NCBI RefSeq assembly: GCF_003634045.1 | Contig: NZ_RBIM01000003.1 | Location: 44,528-108,527, forward strand | Length of the DNA stretch: 64,000 nucleotides | Origin: Maricaulis maris | GTDB lineage: Bacteria; Pseudomonadota; Alphaproteobacteria; Caulobacterales; Maricaulaceae | Direction of reading: 5' to 3' | Notes under the pieces: model-generated | The model's input: the letters and a program-made list of their open reading frames with translations, nothing else | Told to the model about the DNA's origin: nothing | Databases searched by the model: none | Made by a program: the position numbers and the translations under genes | Shown: piece after piece, positions 16,743 through 25,355 of the stretch | Numbering within the stretch: the first letter of the stretch is position 1 | How the letters are laid out: the number at the start of each line of letters is the position of its first letter

Positions 16743-17075
16743 ATGTCCGTGACCGCTCACGACAGCATCAAGTCGACCATCGACAACAACGACGTCGTGC
16801 TCTTCATGAAGGGCACGCCGGTCTTCCCGCAATGCGGGTTTTCCTCGGTTGTCGCGCGCGTGCTGGATCATCTCCAGGTCAATTTCGAGAGCGTCAATGT
16901 GCTCGAGGATGATGGTATCCGTCAGGGCATCAAGGAATTTTCGAACTGGCCGACCATTCCCCAACTCTATGTGAAGGGCGAATTCGTCGGCGGCTGCGAC
17001 ATCATCAAGGAAATGTTCGAGACCGGCGAGCTGCAAGCCTATTTCAAGGACAAGGGCGTCGTCGACGCTGCTTGA
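16743..17075 (+). CDS. grxD: Monothiol glutaredoxin (Grx4/Grx5 type)
   Basis: The 110-residue cytosolic protein has the monothiol active site C31-G-F-S in [16 protein letters not shown], along with the [19 protein letters not shown] glutathione-binding region. Such proteins carry a bridging [2Fe-2S] cluster and pair with BolA proteins. GAGGAGTTCCGCC precedes the ATG. Placement two genes after the bolA homologue supports a joint role in iron-sulfur trafficking. Confidence 0.95.
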   Translation: MSVTAHDSIKSTIDNNDVVLFMKGTPVFPQCGFSSVVARVLDHLQVNFESVNVLEDDGIRQGIKEFSNWPTIPQLYVKGEFVGGCDIIKEMFETGELQAYFKDKGVVDAA

Positions 17076-17220
17076 GCCCTGACGACCGACCGGATTGACC
17101 GATTTGGGGCATTCCGGCTCGCCAAACTGGCAATTCCACCCCATCCCGTGCTGAGACCGGCCGCCGCCTTGCCCGCTCCCCGAGCCCCGTGGAACACCAT
17201 TCCCGGTGCAAGGAGTGATG

Positions 17221-18594
17221 ATGGGCCGACTGATCGCAATCTCGAACCGAACGGCTGCCGACCCGAAGGCCCGCGCCGGCGGGCTGGCGGTGGCGGTCTG
17301 GGAATCTCTCAAGGAAACCGGCGGCAGCTGGTTCGGCTGGAGCGGCGAGCTGGTCGACGAGATACCGCGCGGCACCAGCGTCTACCGCGATGAGGGCGTT
17401 GAATTCGTCCTTACCGACCTGACCCATGACGAGCATGAGGGGTTTTATCTCAACTATGCCAACCGGGTGATCTGGCCGGTTTTTCATTACCGCATCGATC
17501 TTGCCTGTTTCGACAGCGACGCCTTCCAGGCCTACTCCGCGGTCAATCAGCGCCTGGCCAACATGGTTGCCGACCGGCTGGTGCCGACCGACACGGTCTG
17601 GGTCCATGACTATCATTTCCTGCTGATGGGCGACGCCCTGCGTCATGCCGGCTGGGAAGGACCGACCGGCTTTTTCCTGCACATCCCCTTCCCGCCGCCG
17701 GAGATTTTCCGTGCCATTCCCGAGCATCACTGGATCGCCCGCGCCCTGTGCGCCTATTCGGTGATCGGCTTCCAGTGCTCCCGCGACCGCTCAAATTTCG
17801 TGCGCTACCTGGTCGATGATTGCGGCGGCAAGGAATTGGGCGATGGCCGGATCTCGGTTTTCGGCACGACCACACGGATCGAGGCCTATCCGATCGGCAT
17901 CGATCCGGCCGGTTTCATCGCGGCCGCCCATTCAGCTGTCGCAGACCGCGCTGCCGAACGGATCAGCCGCTTCCTGGGCGGCCGCGAACTCGTCATCGGC
18001 GTCGACCGGATGGATTATTCCAAGGGCCTGCCGCAGCGCTTCGAGGCGGTCGGCCAGCTGTTTGACGACCATCCGGAAATGCACGGAAAGGTCTCGGTCA
18101 CACAGATCGCACCGCCGTCGCGCTCGAAAGTCGAGGAATACCAGGAACTGCGACTGGAGCTCGACCAGCTGGCCGGACGGATCAATGGCGATCACGGCGA
18201 TCTCGACTGGATCCCGTTGCGCTACCTGGCACGCTCCTACACCCGCGAGGAACTGGCTGGCCTGTTCCGGATTGCCCGGGTCGGCCTCGTCACCCCTTTG
18301 CGCGACGGCATGAACCTGGTCGCCAAGGAATTCGTCATCGCCCAGGACGAAAGCGATCCGGGCGTTCTGGTCCTGTCGCAATTTGCCGGCGCGGCCGAGC
18401 AGATGAAGGACGCGCTGATCGTCAATCCGCACGATCGCAACAAGGTCGCCGACGCCATCCACCAGGCCCTGACAATGTCGCTCGAGGAACGCCAGGAGCG
18501 CTGGCGCAAGCTGCGCGATGTGGTCGTCGCGCAGGACATTGCCTGGTGGCGCAACCGCTTCCTCGAAGACCTCAAGCCGGCGGTGCCGGCATGA
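17221..18594 (+). CDS. otsA: Trehalose-6-phosphate synthase
   Basis: The 457-residue GT20 enzyme makes trehalose-6-phosphate from UDP-glucose (or another NDP-glucose) and glucose-6-phosphate. Visible motifs are ISNRTAADPKARAGGLAVAV at the N-terminus, HDYHFLLMG, GVDRMDYSKGLPQRF and the C-terminal PLRDGMNLVAKEF. Two adjacent ATGs (17218 and 17221) follow AGGAG; the second has better spacing. The ATGA overlap with otsB couples the pair. Trehalose is a common osmoprotectant, which fits a marine or stress-exposed lifestyle (inference). Confidence 0.96.
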   Translation: MGRLIAISNRTAADPKARAGGLAVAVWESLKETGGSWFGWSGELVDEIPRGTSVYRDEGVEFVLTDLTHDEHEGFYLNYANRVIWPVFHYRIDLACFDSDAFQAYSAVNQRLANMVADRLVPTDTVWVHDYHFLLMGDALRHAGWEGPTGFFLHIPFPPPEIFRAIPEHHWIARALCAYSVIGFQCSRDRSNFVRYLVDDCGGKELGDGRISVFGTTTRIEAYPIGIDPAGFIAAAHSAVADRAAERISRFLGGRELVIGVDRMDYSKGLPQRFEAVGQLFDDHPEMHGKVSVTQIAPPSRSKVEEYQELRLELDQLAGRINGDHGDLDWIPLRYLARSYTREELAGLFRIARVGLVTPLRDGMNLVAKEFVIAQDESDPGVLVLSQFAGAAEQMKDALIVNPHDRNKVADAIHQALTMSLEERQERWRKLRDVVVAQDIAWWRNRFLEDLKPAVPA

Positions 18595-19346
18595 GCGAAA
18601 CCCGTACCCGGTCCCACCTCGCCAACACGCATGACACGCCGGTCTTCAACGTCAGGCAAAACGCGCTTTTCCTCGATTTCGACGGCACGCTGGCGCCGCT
18701 GCAGGATGATCCCGACACGGTCTTCCTGCCACCTGGCGGCAGCGATATCCTTCAGGCGCTGGCCCGGGCGAGCGGTGGGGCGCTGGCCATCATCAGCGGG
18801 CGCGACATCCGCGACCTTGATCGCCGCATTCCCGGTGCCCTGTGGCGCATTGGCGGGCATGGCAGCGACTTCTGCGCCCCCGGTCGCCATCCCGCCGCCT
18901 GGGCACCCCCGGCTCCGGATGCACTGTTTCACGGAGCGCACCAGTTGTGTGCTGACACACCGGGCACGCGCCTGGAAGTCAAAGGTCCGGTTCTGGCCTT
19001 GCACTATCGTGCGTCACCCGGCGCAGGACCGGCCCTGGCTGCGGCCCTGGCCGAGCTTGTCACCGATTGCCCGGCCTACGGGCTGCAGGCCGGGAAGATG
19101 GTGTTCGAGCTCAAACCTGCGGCCGCCAGCAAGGCGCGCGCCGTCGAGCGCTTGTTGACGCTCCCCCCCTTCGCCGGGCGCTGCCCGGTGATGATCGGTG
19201 ATGATGCGACCGATGAGGACGGCATGCGCGCTGCGATCGCGCTGGGCGGGTGGGCGATCAAGGTCGGCGAAGGCCAAACGAGCGCAACGACCCGTCTCGA
19301 CGACCCGGCCCGAGTGTGGAACTGGCTGGAGGCACAACTCCCATGA
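18591..19346 (+). CDS. otsB: Trehalose-6-phosphate phosphatase
   Basis: This 251-residue HAD-superfamily phosphatase removes phosphate from trehalose-6-phosphate. The nucleophile motif is LDFDGTLAPL near residues 28-37, and the acidic motif is GDDATDEDGMRAA near the C-terminus. ATG overlaps the otsA stop (ATGA). Its own stop overlaps the next start in the same way, so three genes are translationally linked. Confidence 0.94.
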   Translation: MSETRTRSHLANTHDTPVFNVRQNALFLDFDGTLAPLQDDPDTVFLPPGGSDILQALARASGGALAIISGRDIRDLDRRIPGALWRIGGHGSDFCAPGRHPAAWAPPAPDALFHGAHQLCADTPGTRLEVKGPVLALHYRASPGAGPALAAALAELVTDCPAYGLQAGKMVFELKPAAASKARAVERLLTLPPFAGRCPVMIGDDATDEDGMRAAIALGGWAIKVGEGQTSATTRLDDPARVWNWLEAQLP

Positions 19347-21112
19347 ATTCGCTGGAACTTGGAATCATCGGCAATGGCACGGTTGCCGGACTGGTCGACC
19401 CGCATGGCGCGTTGACCTGGCTTTGTCTGCCGCGGCTGGACGGCGAGCCGGTCTTCAACAGCCTGGTTGGCGGCAAGGGCCGGTTCGGCGTCGAACTCGC
19501 CGGTCAGGTCTCCGCCACCCAGCGCTATGTCCGCAATACGGCCGTGATCGAGACCGAGTTGGAAGCCGCCGACGGGTCGGCGATCCTGATCACCGATTTC
19601 GCGCCGCGTTTCATGGACAAGGGCCGCATGTTCCGCCCCGCCTCGACCGTACGCCGCATCACCCCGCTGCGCGGCATGCCGCGCATCTCGGTGACCCTGG
19701 CCGCATCCTGCCGCAAGGGCGCTGCCGAGATGCCGGCCAAGCGCGGCGTTTCGCATGTCAGCTTTCTCGATGACAGCGCCGGTTTCCGGATCACCACCGA
19801 CGCACCGCTCTCCTACATCATGGACCGGCGCGACTTTGTGCTCGACCATGAGGTCGCCTTCGTTCTGGGACCGGATGAGAGCCTGTCGGATTCGGTCGGG
19901 GCGATGGCCAAGGACTGGTTCGAGCGGACCTGCAATCACTGGCAGGACTGGTCGCGCCGCCTCGCCACCCCGCCGGAATGGCAGGAGGCGGTGATCCGCG
20001 CCGCGATCACACTCAAGCTCTGCGTCTATGAGGAAACCGGCGGGATTGTTGCGGCGCTGACGACCTCGATCCCGGAACATGCCGATAGCGAGCGCAATTG
20101 GGACTACCGTTTCTGTTGGCTGCGCGACGCCTATTTCACCGTCACCGCCCTCAACCGGCTCTCGGCCGTAGGCACGCTGGAAGGCTATATGGCCTATTTG
20201 CGCAACACGGTGGCACTCACCAAGGGCGGACATATCCAGCCGGTCTTCGGGATCGCGCTGGAGATGGACCTGACCGAAATGATCGCCGCCGACCTGCCGG
20301 GCTATCGCGGCATGGGTCCGGTGCGCTTCGGCAACCAGGCCGCCGAACACATCCAGCATGATGTCTATGGTCACGTCATTCTGGGCGCCTCCCAGGCCTT
20401 CTTCGACGATCGCCTGCAATCCAAGGCCGGCCGGCTGGAGTTCGAGCATTTCGAGGTCGTCGGTGAGCGCGCCTATGCGGTCTACAACACGCCCGATGCC
20501 GGGATATGGGAATATCGCGGCCGCGCCGATGTGCACACCTCCTCGGCGATCATGTGCTGGGCGGCCTGCGACCGCCTCGCCCGCATCGCCAGCGTCCTCG
20601 GTCTCGACGCGCGCCAGGACTACTGGACACTCCGGGCCAATGAAATCCGTGAAACCGTGTTGCGCGAAGCCTGGAATGAGAGCCGCCAGGCCTTCACCGG
20701 CGCCTTCGGCGGCGAAGCCTTGGACGCCTCTGTTCTCTTGATGGCCGAAATCGGTTTCATCACGCCGAATGATCCGCGTTTCATTGCGACGGTGGAGCGG
20801 GTCGATGAGGAATTGCGCGACGGCTACCACGTCTATCGCTACCGGGTCGCTGATGATTTCGGCAAGCCGAAGACCGCCTTCACCGCCTGCACTTTCTGGC
20901 ATATCGACGCGCTGGCCCGGATCGGCCGGCTGGAGGATGCCCGCGCCATGTTCGAGGATGTGCTCGCCCACCGCACGCAGCTGGGCATATTGTCCGAGGA
21001 TATCGATACGGCGAGCGGTGAGCTGTGGGGCAATTTCCCGCAGACCTATTCCATGGTCGGCATCATCAATGCCGCCTCGCGCCTGTCACTGAGCTGGGAC
21101 GCGGTGGTCTGA
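19343..21112 (+). CDS. Glycoside hydrolase family 15 protein (glucoamylase/trehalase-like)
   Basis: The 589-residue cytosolic protein has an N-terminal beta-sandwich region (residues 1-210) and a C-terminal (alpha/alpha)6 barrel. The barrel shows the GH15 hallmark NWDYRFCWLRDAYFTV near residue 250. GH15 enzymes act on starch-like glucans, isomaltose or trehalose. Position as third gene of an ots operon, with an ATGA overlap to otsB, makes a trehalose- or glucan-related role likely, but specificity is inferred. No signal peptide is seen. Confidence 0.88.
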   Translation: MNSLELGIIGNGTVAGLVDPHGALTWLCLPRLDGEPVFNSLVGGKGRFGVELAGQVSATQRYVRNTAVIETELEAADGSAILITDFAPRFMDKGRMFRPASTVRRITPLRGMPRISVTLAASCRKGAAEMPAKRGVSHVSFLDDSAGFRITTDAPLSYIMDRRDFVLDHEVAFVLGPDESLSDSVGAMAKDWFERTCNHWQDWSRRLATPPEWQEAVIRAAITLKLCVYEETGGIVAALTTSIPEHADSERNWDYRFCWLRDAYFTVTALNRLSAVGTLEGYMAYLRNTVALTKGGHIQPVFGIALEMDLTEMIAADLPGYRGMGPVRFGNQAAEHIQHDVYGHVILGASQAFFDDRLQSKAGRLEFEHFEVVGERAYAVYNTPDAGIWEYRGRADVHTSSAIMCWAACDRLARIASVLGLDARQDYWTLRANEIRETVLREAWNESRQAFTGAFGGEALDASVLLMAEIGFITPNDPRFIATVERVDEELRDGYHVYRYRVADDFGKPKTAFTACTFWHIDALARIGRLEDARAMFEDVLAHRTQLGILSEDIDTASGELWGNFPQTYSMVGIINAASRLSLSWDAVV

Positions 21113-21132
21113 GCGACCCCTGAGTGTCCGTG

Positions 21133-21660
21133 CTAGCGGCGGCTGGCGACGAAGGTGCGATTGTCGTTCCAGTCCCAGGGACGCTCGGTGTCGACCGGGT
21201 TGAGGAGGATCACCTGGCCACCGATCGGCACGCCGAGTTCCTCGAAGCCGAAGCCGAGCTGGGTGCCCCAGGGCGCCGACGCGTCACAGCGGTCCGGCGC
21301 CTGTCGGATCAGCCTGACCGTGTAGATGTCGTCGTGATACTGCTGCACATCGACCCGGAAATCGGCGCGCGAGGTACAGCCATTGGTGTCGGCATGGACG
21401 ATCAGGATATCGTCCTCGATCACGCGCCAATAGATGATGTTCTCAAGTGATGGGTCCGGTGCCGGCGCCTGACGGTTGGTGCCCGGGATGCGCATGTCGG
21501 AGATATTGATTGTCGGCAGCGCCGGCATGGCGGGCATGGGCGGCAGGCTGGGCAGGAGGCTGCGCCTCGCCTCGACCTGCGGCTCCCCGCTCGTTGCACA
21601 TGCCGAAAGTGAAACAGCCAGCCCCAAACCGGCCAATACGCCCCGCCAACGCCCTGTCAT
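21133..21660 (-). CDS. Hypothetical lipoprotein
   Basis: This 175-residue protein begins with a lipoprotein signal, MTGRWRGVLAGLGLAVSLSAC, with the lipid-bearing cysteine at residue 21. A proline/methionine-rich spacer follows (LLPSLPPMPAMPALPT), then a globular domain with two cysteines (NGCTSRADF and PDRCDAS) that may form a disulfide. The family is not recognised. The start is fixed by the signal sequence even though the frame is open for another 71 codons upstream. It converges with the ots operon, 20 bases after the GH15 stop. Confidence 0.65.
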   Translation of the reverse strand: MTGRWRGVLAGLGLAVSLSACATSGEPQVEARRSLLPSLPPMPAMPALPTINISDMRIPGTNRQAPAPDPSLENIIYWRVIEDDILIVHADTNGCTSRADFRVDVQQYHDDIYTVRLIRQAPDRCDASAPWGTQLGFGFEELGVPIGGQVILLNPVDTERPWDWNDNRTFVASRR

Positions 21661-21904
21661 CCTTGCCCCCAAAGACAGCCCCAATACGCGTCCGGACCCC
21701 GCATTTTGCCCCCGCGGCCCCGAACGTCGAGCCATACAATCAGGGTTTAACAATTGATCAACCACGGACTCGTGAGACGCGAAATCCCGAATCAACTTGC
21801 TGCAGAAAAAGGCAGGGCTGCGCGAAGACAGGTCAGCGATGTCGCCGCTTGCCTGAACGGCATTCACCAGCACACTCCAAAACGTTCAGTCGGAGGCTGC
21901 CGGA

Positions 21905-22336
21905 ATGCGACAATTGATCGGACACACCCTCGCAATGGCTGTGCCCGCCGCCCTCTCCATCCTGACGAACGCCGAATTCGCAGACCGGTGGGACGGCGGA
22001 CAGGGAATGGGACCAGCCATCACTGTCGTGTTCGGAGCAATGGCCGCCTTCGTGTCGCTTGTGGCCGTTGCGGTCGCGATGATTGTCCATGGCGCGACCC
22101 TGACCGATACCGGGCGCGAGCGACGCAAACAAGGCGCGCTGGCCTGCCTTGGCAGCGCAGGCATGGCCCTGGTCTGGCTGGTCGTGATGATGTCCAGCGT
22201 CGACACCCGCGGACTTTCGCTCTCCCATGGCGAAGAGGAGCCTGCCTTCCTGGCGGCAACGCTGACCGGCCTCGGTCTGATGTGGGCTTACTACTTCCTG
22301 ATGACGGCGCGTCGAAAACCAGTTCCCTCCCGCTGA
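21905..22336 (+). CDS. Hypothetical membrane protein (about four TM segments)
   Basis: The 143-residue protein is mostly hydrophobic, with segments near residues 7-22, 38-62, 78-96 and 117-132. A basic loop (DTGRERRKQG) lies between the second and third, and the C-terminus is basic. The function is unknown. GGAGG lies at a suitable distance before the ATG at 21905. It stands alone between the divergent lipoprotein gene and the antiporter gene. Confidence 0.55.
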   Translation: MRQLIGHTLAMAVPAALSILTNAEFADRWDGGQGMGPAITVVFGAMAAFVSLVAVAVAMIVHGATLTDTGRERRKQGALACLGSAGMALVWLVVMMSSVDTRGLSLSHGEEEPAFLAATLTGLGLMWAYYFLMTARRKPVPSR

Positions 22337-22503
22337 CGGGCAGGCCGGACGCGAAATACCGCCCCGCGTGGTGTAGCGCTTTAACCTGTTGATCAGTCGT
22401 TCAGTTTTGAGCCGCGTCCGGCTATTATCCTGGTGCGCTGGAAACCGCCTGCCTGCCGCACCACATCCAAGGCCCCGCCCTCCTGCGAACGGACAACGCG
22501 CGC

Positions 22504-23730
22504 ATGAATGAAACCCTGTTCCTGTTCAGCCTCGTGATCGTGTTCAGCATCTTGTTGATCCCGCTTTCGACGCGTTTCAGGGCGCCCATCCTGCTGATTT
22601 TCCTGATCATCGGCATGCTGTTTGGCGAGGATGGTCCGGGAGGCATCCTGTTCGAGGATTTCGATCTCACCTACCAGGCCGGCTCGATATGCCTGGCCTT
22701 GATCCTTTTGTCCGGCGGGCTGGATACGCGCAGCACCGATGTCCGCGCCGCAGCCCTGCCCGCCGGCCTGCTGGCCGGCCCCGGCGTGATCCTGACCGCC
22801 GTTCTGGTCGGGTGCGCCTATGCGCTGGTGTTTGATGCTTCCATCATTGAAGGTCTGTTGTTCGGCGCCGTGGTCAGTTCCACCGACGCCGCCGCCACCT
22901 TCATGGCGCTGCGCGATGGCGGCGTTACCCTGGCCCGCCGCCCGCGCCAGACCCTGCTGGTCGAGTCCGGCATCAATGACCCGATGGCCATCTTCCTGAC
23001 AGTGATGATGGTGGAGATTGTCGACAGCGGCTTGCCGCTCTCGCTCGACACGATGGTCCAGTTCATGCCGGTGCTCGCGCTCCAGCTCGGCCTTGGCCTG
23101 GCGATCGGAATTTGCGCCGGCTGGTTGGCCGCACGCCTGATGGGGCGGATCAAATTGCCAACGGGGGTCCGCTCGCCCCTGCTGCTGGCGATGGGCCTGC
23201 TGGCCTATTCCGGCACCGGCCTGCTGGGCGGGTCCGGCTTCCTGGCGGTCTATCTGTTCGGACTGGGTGCCGCGAATTTCGGCACGACCCAACCGGTGCG
23301 CGCCATCCATTTCCATGAAGGCCTGTCCTGGATCGCCCAGATCTGCCTGTTTGTCCTGTTGGGCCTGCTGGTAACGCCCAGCGCCCTCGGCGAGGTTCTC
23401 CTGCCCGGCCTGATCCTGGCCGCCGTGCTGATGCTGGTCGTGCGCCCGGTCTCGGTGATCGCCTGCCTGATGCCGCTTGGCGTTCCGCTGCGCGAACAGA
23501 TCTATGTCGGCTGGATGGGCATGCGCGGGTCGGTGCCGATCTTCCTCGCCATCCTGCCCGTAGTCAGCCCGGGCCCGATCACCGCGGTCTTTTTCAACCT
23601 GGTCTTCGTGATCGTGGTGATCTCGCTGCTGGTACACGGGCTGACGGCAGCCCTGTCTGCCCGCTGGCTGGGCGTCGAGACAGACCGCGCACCCGAGCCG
23701 GACACCGCCGCATCCGAGTGCGACGACTGA
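22504..23730 (+). CDS. CPA1-type cation/proton antiporter, short NhaP2/CvrA-like form
   Basis: The 408-residue protein consists almost wholly of transmembrane helices. The characteristic VVSSTDAAATFMAL stretch and ESGINDPMAIFLT carry the acidic residues expected for ion exchange, and MGMRGSVPIFLAIL lies near the C-terminus. It resembles potassium/proton antiporters of the NhaP2 group. E. coli-type CvrA continues with cytosolic TrkA-C/CorC regulatory domains, and these are absent here. Either sodium or potassium could be exchanged. It converges on rpsD across a shared terminator. Confidence 0.82.
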   Translation: MNETLFLFSLVIVFSILLIPLSTRFRAPILLIFLIIGMLFGEDGPGGILFEDFDLTYQAGSICLALILLSGGLDTRSTDVRAAALPAGLLAGPGVILTAVLVGCAYALVFDASIIEGLLFGAVVSSTDAAATFMALRDGGVTLARRPRQTLLVESGINDPMAIFLTVMMVEIVDSGLPLSLDTMVQFMPVLALQLGLGLAIGICAGWLAARLMGRIKLPTGVRSPLLLAMGLLAYSGTGLLGGSGFLAVYLFGLGAANFGTTQPVRAIHFHEGLSWIAQICLFVLLGLLVTPSALGEVLLPGLILAAVLMLVVRPVSVIACLMPLGVPLREQIYVGWMGMRGSVPIFLAILPVVSPGPITAVFFNLVFVIVVISLLVHGLTAALSARWLGVETDRAPEPDTAASECDD

Positions 23731-23737
23731 CACGAAA

Positions 23738-23765
23738 AAGGCCGCCCCGGTGTCCCGGAGCGGCC
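23738..23765. terminator. Shared terminator between the antiporter gene and rpsD
   Basis: A GC-rich hairpin, aggccgccccgg / ccggagcggcct with one mismatch, sits between the two convergent stops. AAAA on its left and TTT on its right give short U-tracts on each strand. Confidence 0.75.
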
Positions 23766-23789
23766 TGTTTCTGATCGATTTCCGTCCTC

Positions 23790-24407
23790 TTACGAGGAGT
23801 AGAATTCGATGACCAGGTTCGGTTCCATCTGCACCGCGTACGGCACTTCAGAGAATTCCGGCATGCGGACGAAGGTGGCCTTCATCGCCTTGGCATCGAG
23901 ATCGATATAATCCGGCAGGTCACGTTCCGGGCTGTCCAGGGCTTCCAGGACCAGCGCCATCGAGCGCGAACGCTCGCGGACTTCGATCACGTCACCCGGC
24001 TTGCAGCGGTAGGACGGGATGTTGACCTTGATGCCATTGACCTTGACGTGGCCGTGATTGACGAACTGGCGCGAGGCGAAAACCGTCGGCACGAATTTGC
24101 AGCGGTAGACGATGGCGTCCAGGCGGCTCTCGAGGAGACCGATCAGCAGCTCGGCGGTGTTACCCTTACGGCGGGAAGCTTCGTCATAGGTCCGACGGAA
24201 CTGCTTCTCGGTGATGTTGCCGTAATAGCCCTTCAGCTTCTGCTTCGCCATGAGCTGAAGACCGAAATCGGACATCTTGGTCTTGCGGCGCTGACCGTGC
24301 TGGCCGGGGCCATAGGAGCGCGAGTTGACCGGAGACTTCGGACGGCCCCACAGGTTTTCACCCATGCGGCGGTCAATTTTGTATTTCTGCGAATGACGCT
24401 TCGACAT
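23790..24407 (-). CDS. rpsD: 30S ribosomal protein S4
   Basis: This 205-residue RNA-binding protein starts 30S assembly at the 5' domain of 16S r[23 protein letters not shown] and [12 protein letters not shown] are standard for the family. An S4 RNA-binding domain covers about residues 95-160 ([33 protein letters not shown]). The ATG at 24407 has AGAGAGA upstream; 11 extra codons upstream are not part of the family. It is a single gene, as usual in alphaproteobacteria. Confidence 0.97.
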   Translation of the reverse strand: MSKRHSQKYKIDRRMGENLWGRPKSPVNSRSYGPGQHGQRRKTKMSDFGLQLMAKQKLKGYYGNITEKQFRRTYDEASRRKGNTAELLIGLLESRLDAIVYRCKFVPTVFASRQFVNHGHVKVNGIKVNIPSYRCKPGDVIEVRERSRSMALVLEALDSPERDLPDYIDLDAKAMKATFVRMPEFSEVPYAVQMEPNLVIEFYSS

Positions 24408-24714
24408 GTTCTCTCTTCTCTCGATGCGGTCCGGCAACACTCGGCATTGAGGTTGCGATTTAAACGGCGGAGCTCACATCACCCGTACCCCGCGCACCCG
24501 TTGGCACGCGAGAAGCGGGGGTTTTACCTGTGTGGGCAGGGATGTCAATGGGTGCAGGCTGCGCACCGCGAAACAGCGCTGCGCTCCAAAACTCCCCGCC
24601 TTCCGAAACTCATATGTGAAAACCTCGTCGGGCCGGACGAGGCGGGTCATCCACCGCGGGACATCTTCTTTACGCGGACACAAGCCGATATAGTCGGCGG
24701 GTATCAAATCGCCG
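24408..24714. other. Gene-free spacer upstream of rpsD
   Basis: About 300 bases separate rpsD from the ToxR-like regulator gene, both on the minus strand. The stretch should hold the rpsD promoter and leader. A hairpin, cctcgtc-gggccg-gacgagg, is visible near 24626-24645. A TTG-initiated frame at 24474-24707 has no family similarity and was not accepted as a gene. Confidence 0.45.
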
Positions 24715-25266
24715 CTACTCCGCCGCGTCCGGCACTGTCAACGCGGCCTCCATCGGGCCCGTCGTCAGTATCTCGAATTCGCGCTCAATGGTCCTTGGCC
24801 AGAGAGCGCTGGCGACCAAGGCGCTAGCGATCGCACCGGCGAGGAAGCCGCCAATGAAGGGGCGCTTCACGATACGCAGGGCGCCCTGCACCCCATCCCG
24901 TACCCAGATCGCCGGCGGCGGCACAGGCAAGGCCCCTGCAGCCTCGACGGGCGCAGTCAGACTATAGCCGATACGTGGCAGGGTACGGATCAGGCTGGCA
25001 TCGCCCAACAGGCGTCGCAGGCGGGAAATGGCCTGGTTGAGCGCTTCATCACTCCCATCCTCCTCCCACACCGTGTCGAGAAATTCGTCGCGGGTGACCG
25101 GGCTGACGCCGCGCCGGGCGAGCAGGTGCAGGACGCCCGCAAGGCGCGGTTCGAGACGATGCGTCTGCCCGTCCCGAACCAACTCGCAGGCCAGCAAATC
25201 GCAATGCGCCGCGCCGATCCGGAACCGCGTGACAGCGAGGTCTGCAGAGTGCGAAGAATGTGTCAT
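24715..25266 (-). CDS. ToxR/CadC-like membrane-anchored winged-helix regulator
   Basis: The 183-residue protein carries an OmpR-type winged helix (about residues 12-108). Recognisable parts are RLEPRLAGVLHLLARR, TRDEFLDTVWEEDGSDEAL and AISRLRRLLGDASLIRTLPR. A linker and a single TM helix (about 137-156, [20 protein letters not shown]) follow, then a short outer tail. There is no receiver domain, so this is a one-component regulator of the ToxR/CadC kind with a minimal periplasmic part. It is divergent from the serine hydrolase gene at 25356, a likely target (inference). Confidence 0.8.
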   Translation of the reverse strand: MTHSSHSADLAVTRFRIGAAHCDLLACELVRDGQTHRLEPRLAGVLHLLARRGVSPVTRDEFLDTVWEEDGSDEALNQAISRLRRLLGDASLIRTLPRIGYSLTAPVEAAGALPVPPPAIWVRDGVQGALRIVKRPFIGGFLAGAIASALVASALWPRTIEREFEILTTGPMEAALTVPDAAE

Positions 25267-25355
25267 GACGGCCTATCCAACAGGTTTTGGTCAGGACGCC
25301 GACCACCCGCCGCCCTAGCCAGACAAGGCTAACATGAGCAAGGAGCAGCAAGACC

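Noticed and set aside
22393..23733. Long antisense frame opposite the antiporter gene
   Set aside because: It is very rich in Gln, His and Asp, which is typical of reading the complement of membrane-protein codons.
24474..24707. TTG-initiated 77-codon frame between rpsD and the ToxR-like gene
   Set aside because: It has no good ribosome site, no recognisable motif and a rare start codon, and it overlaps the likely rpsD leader.
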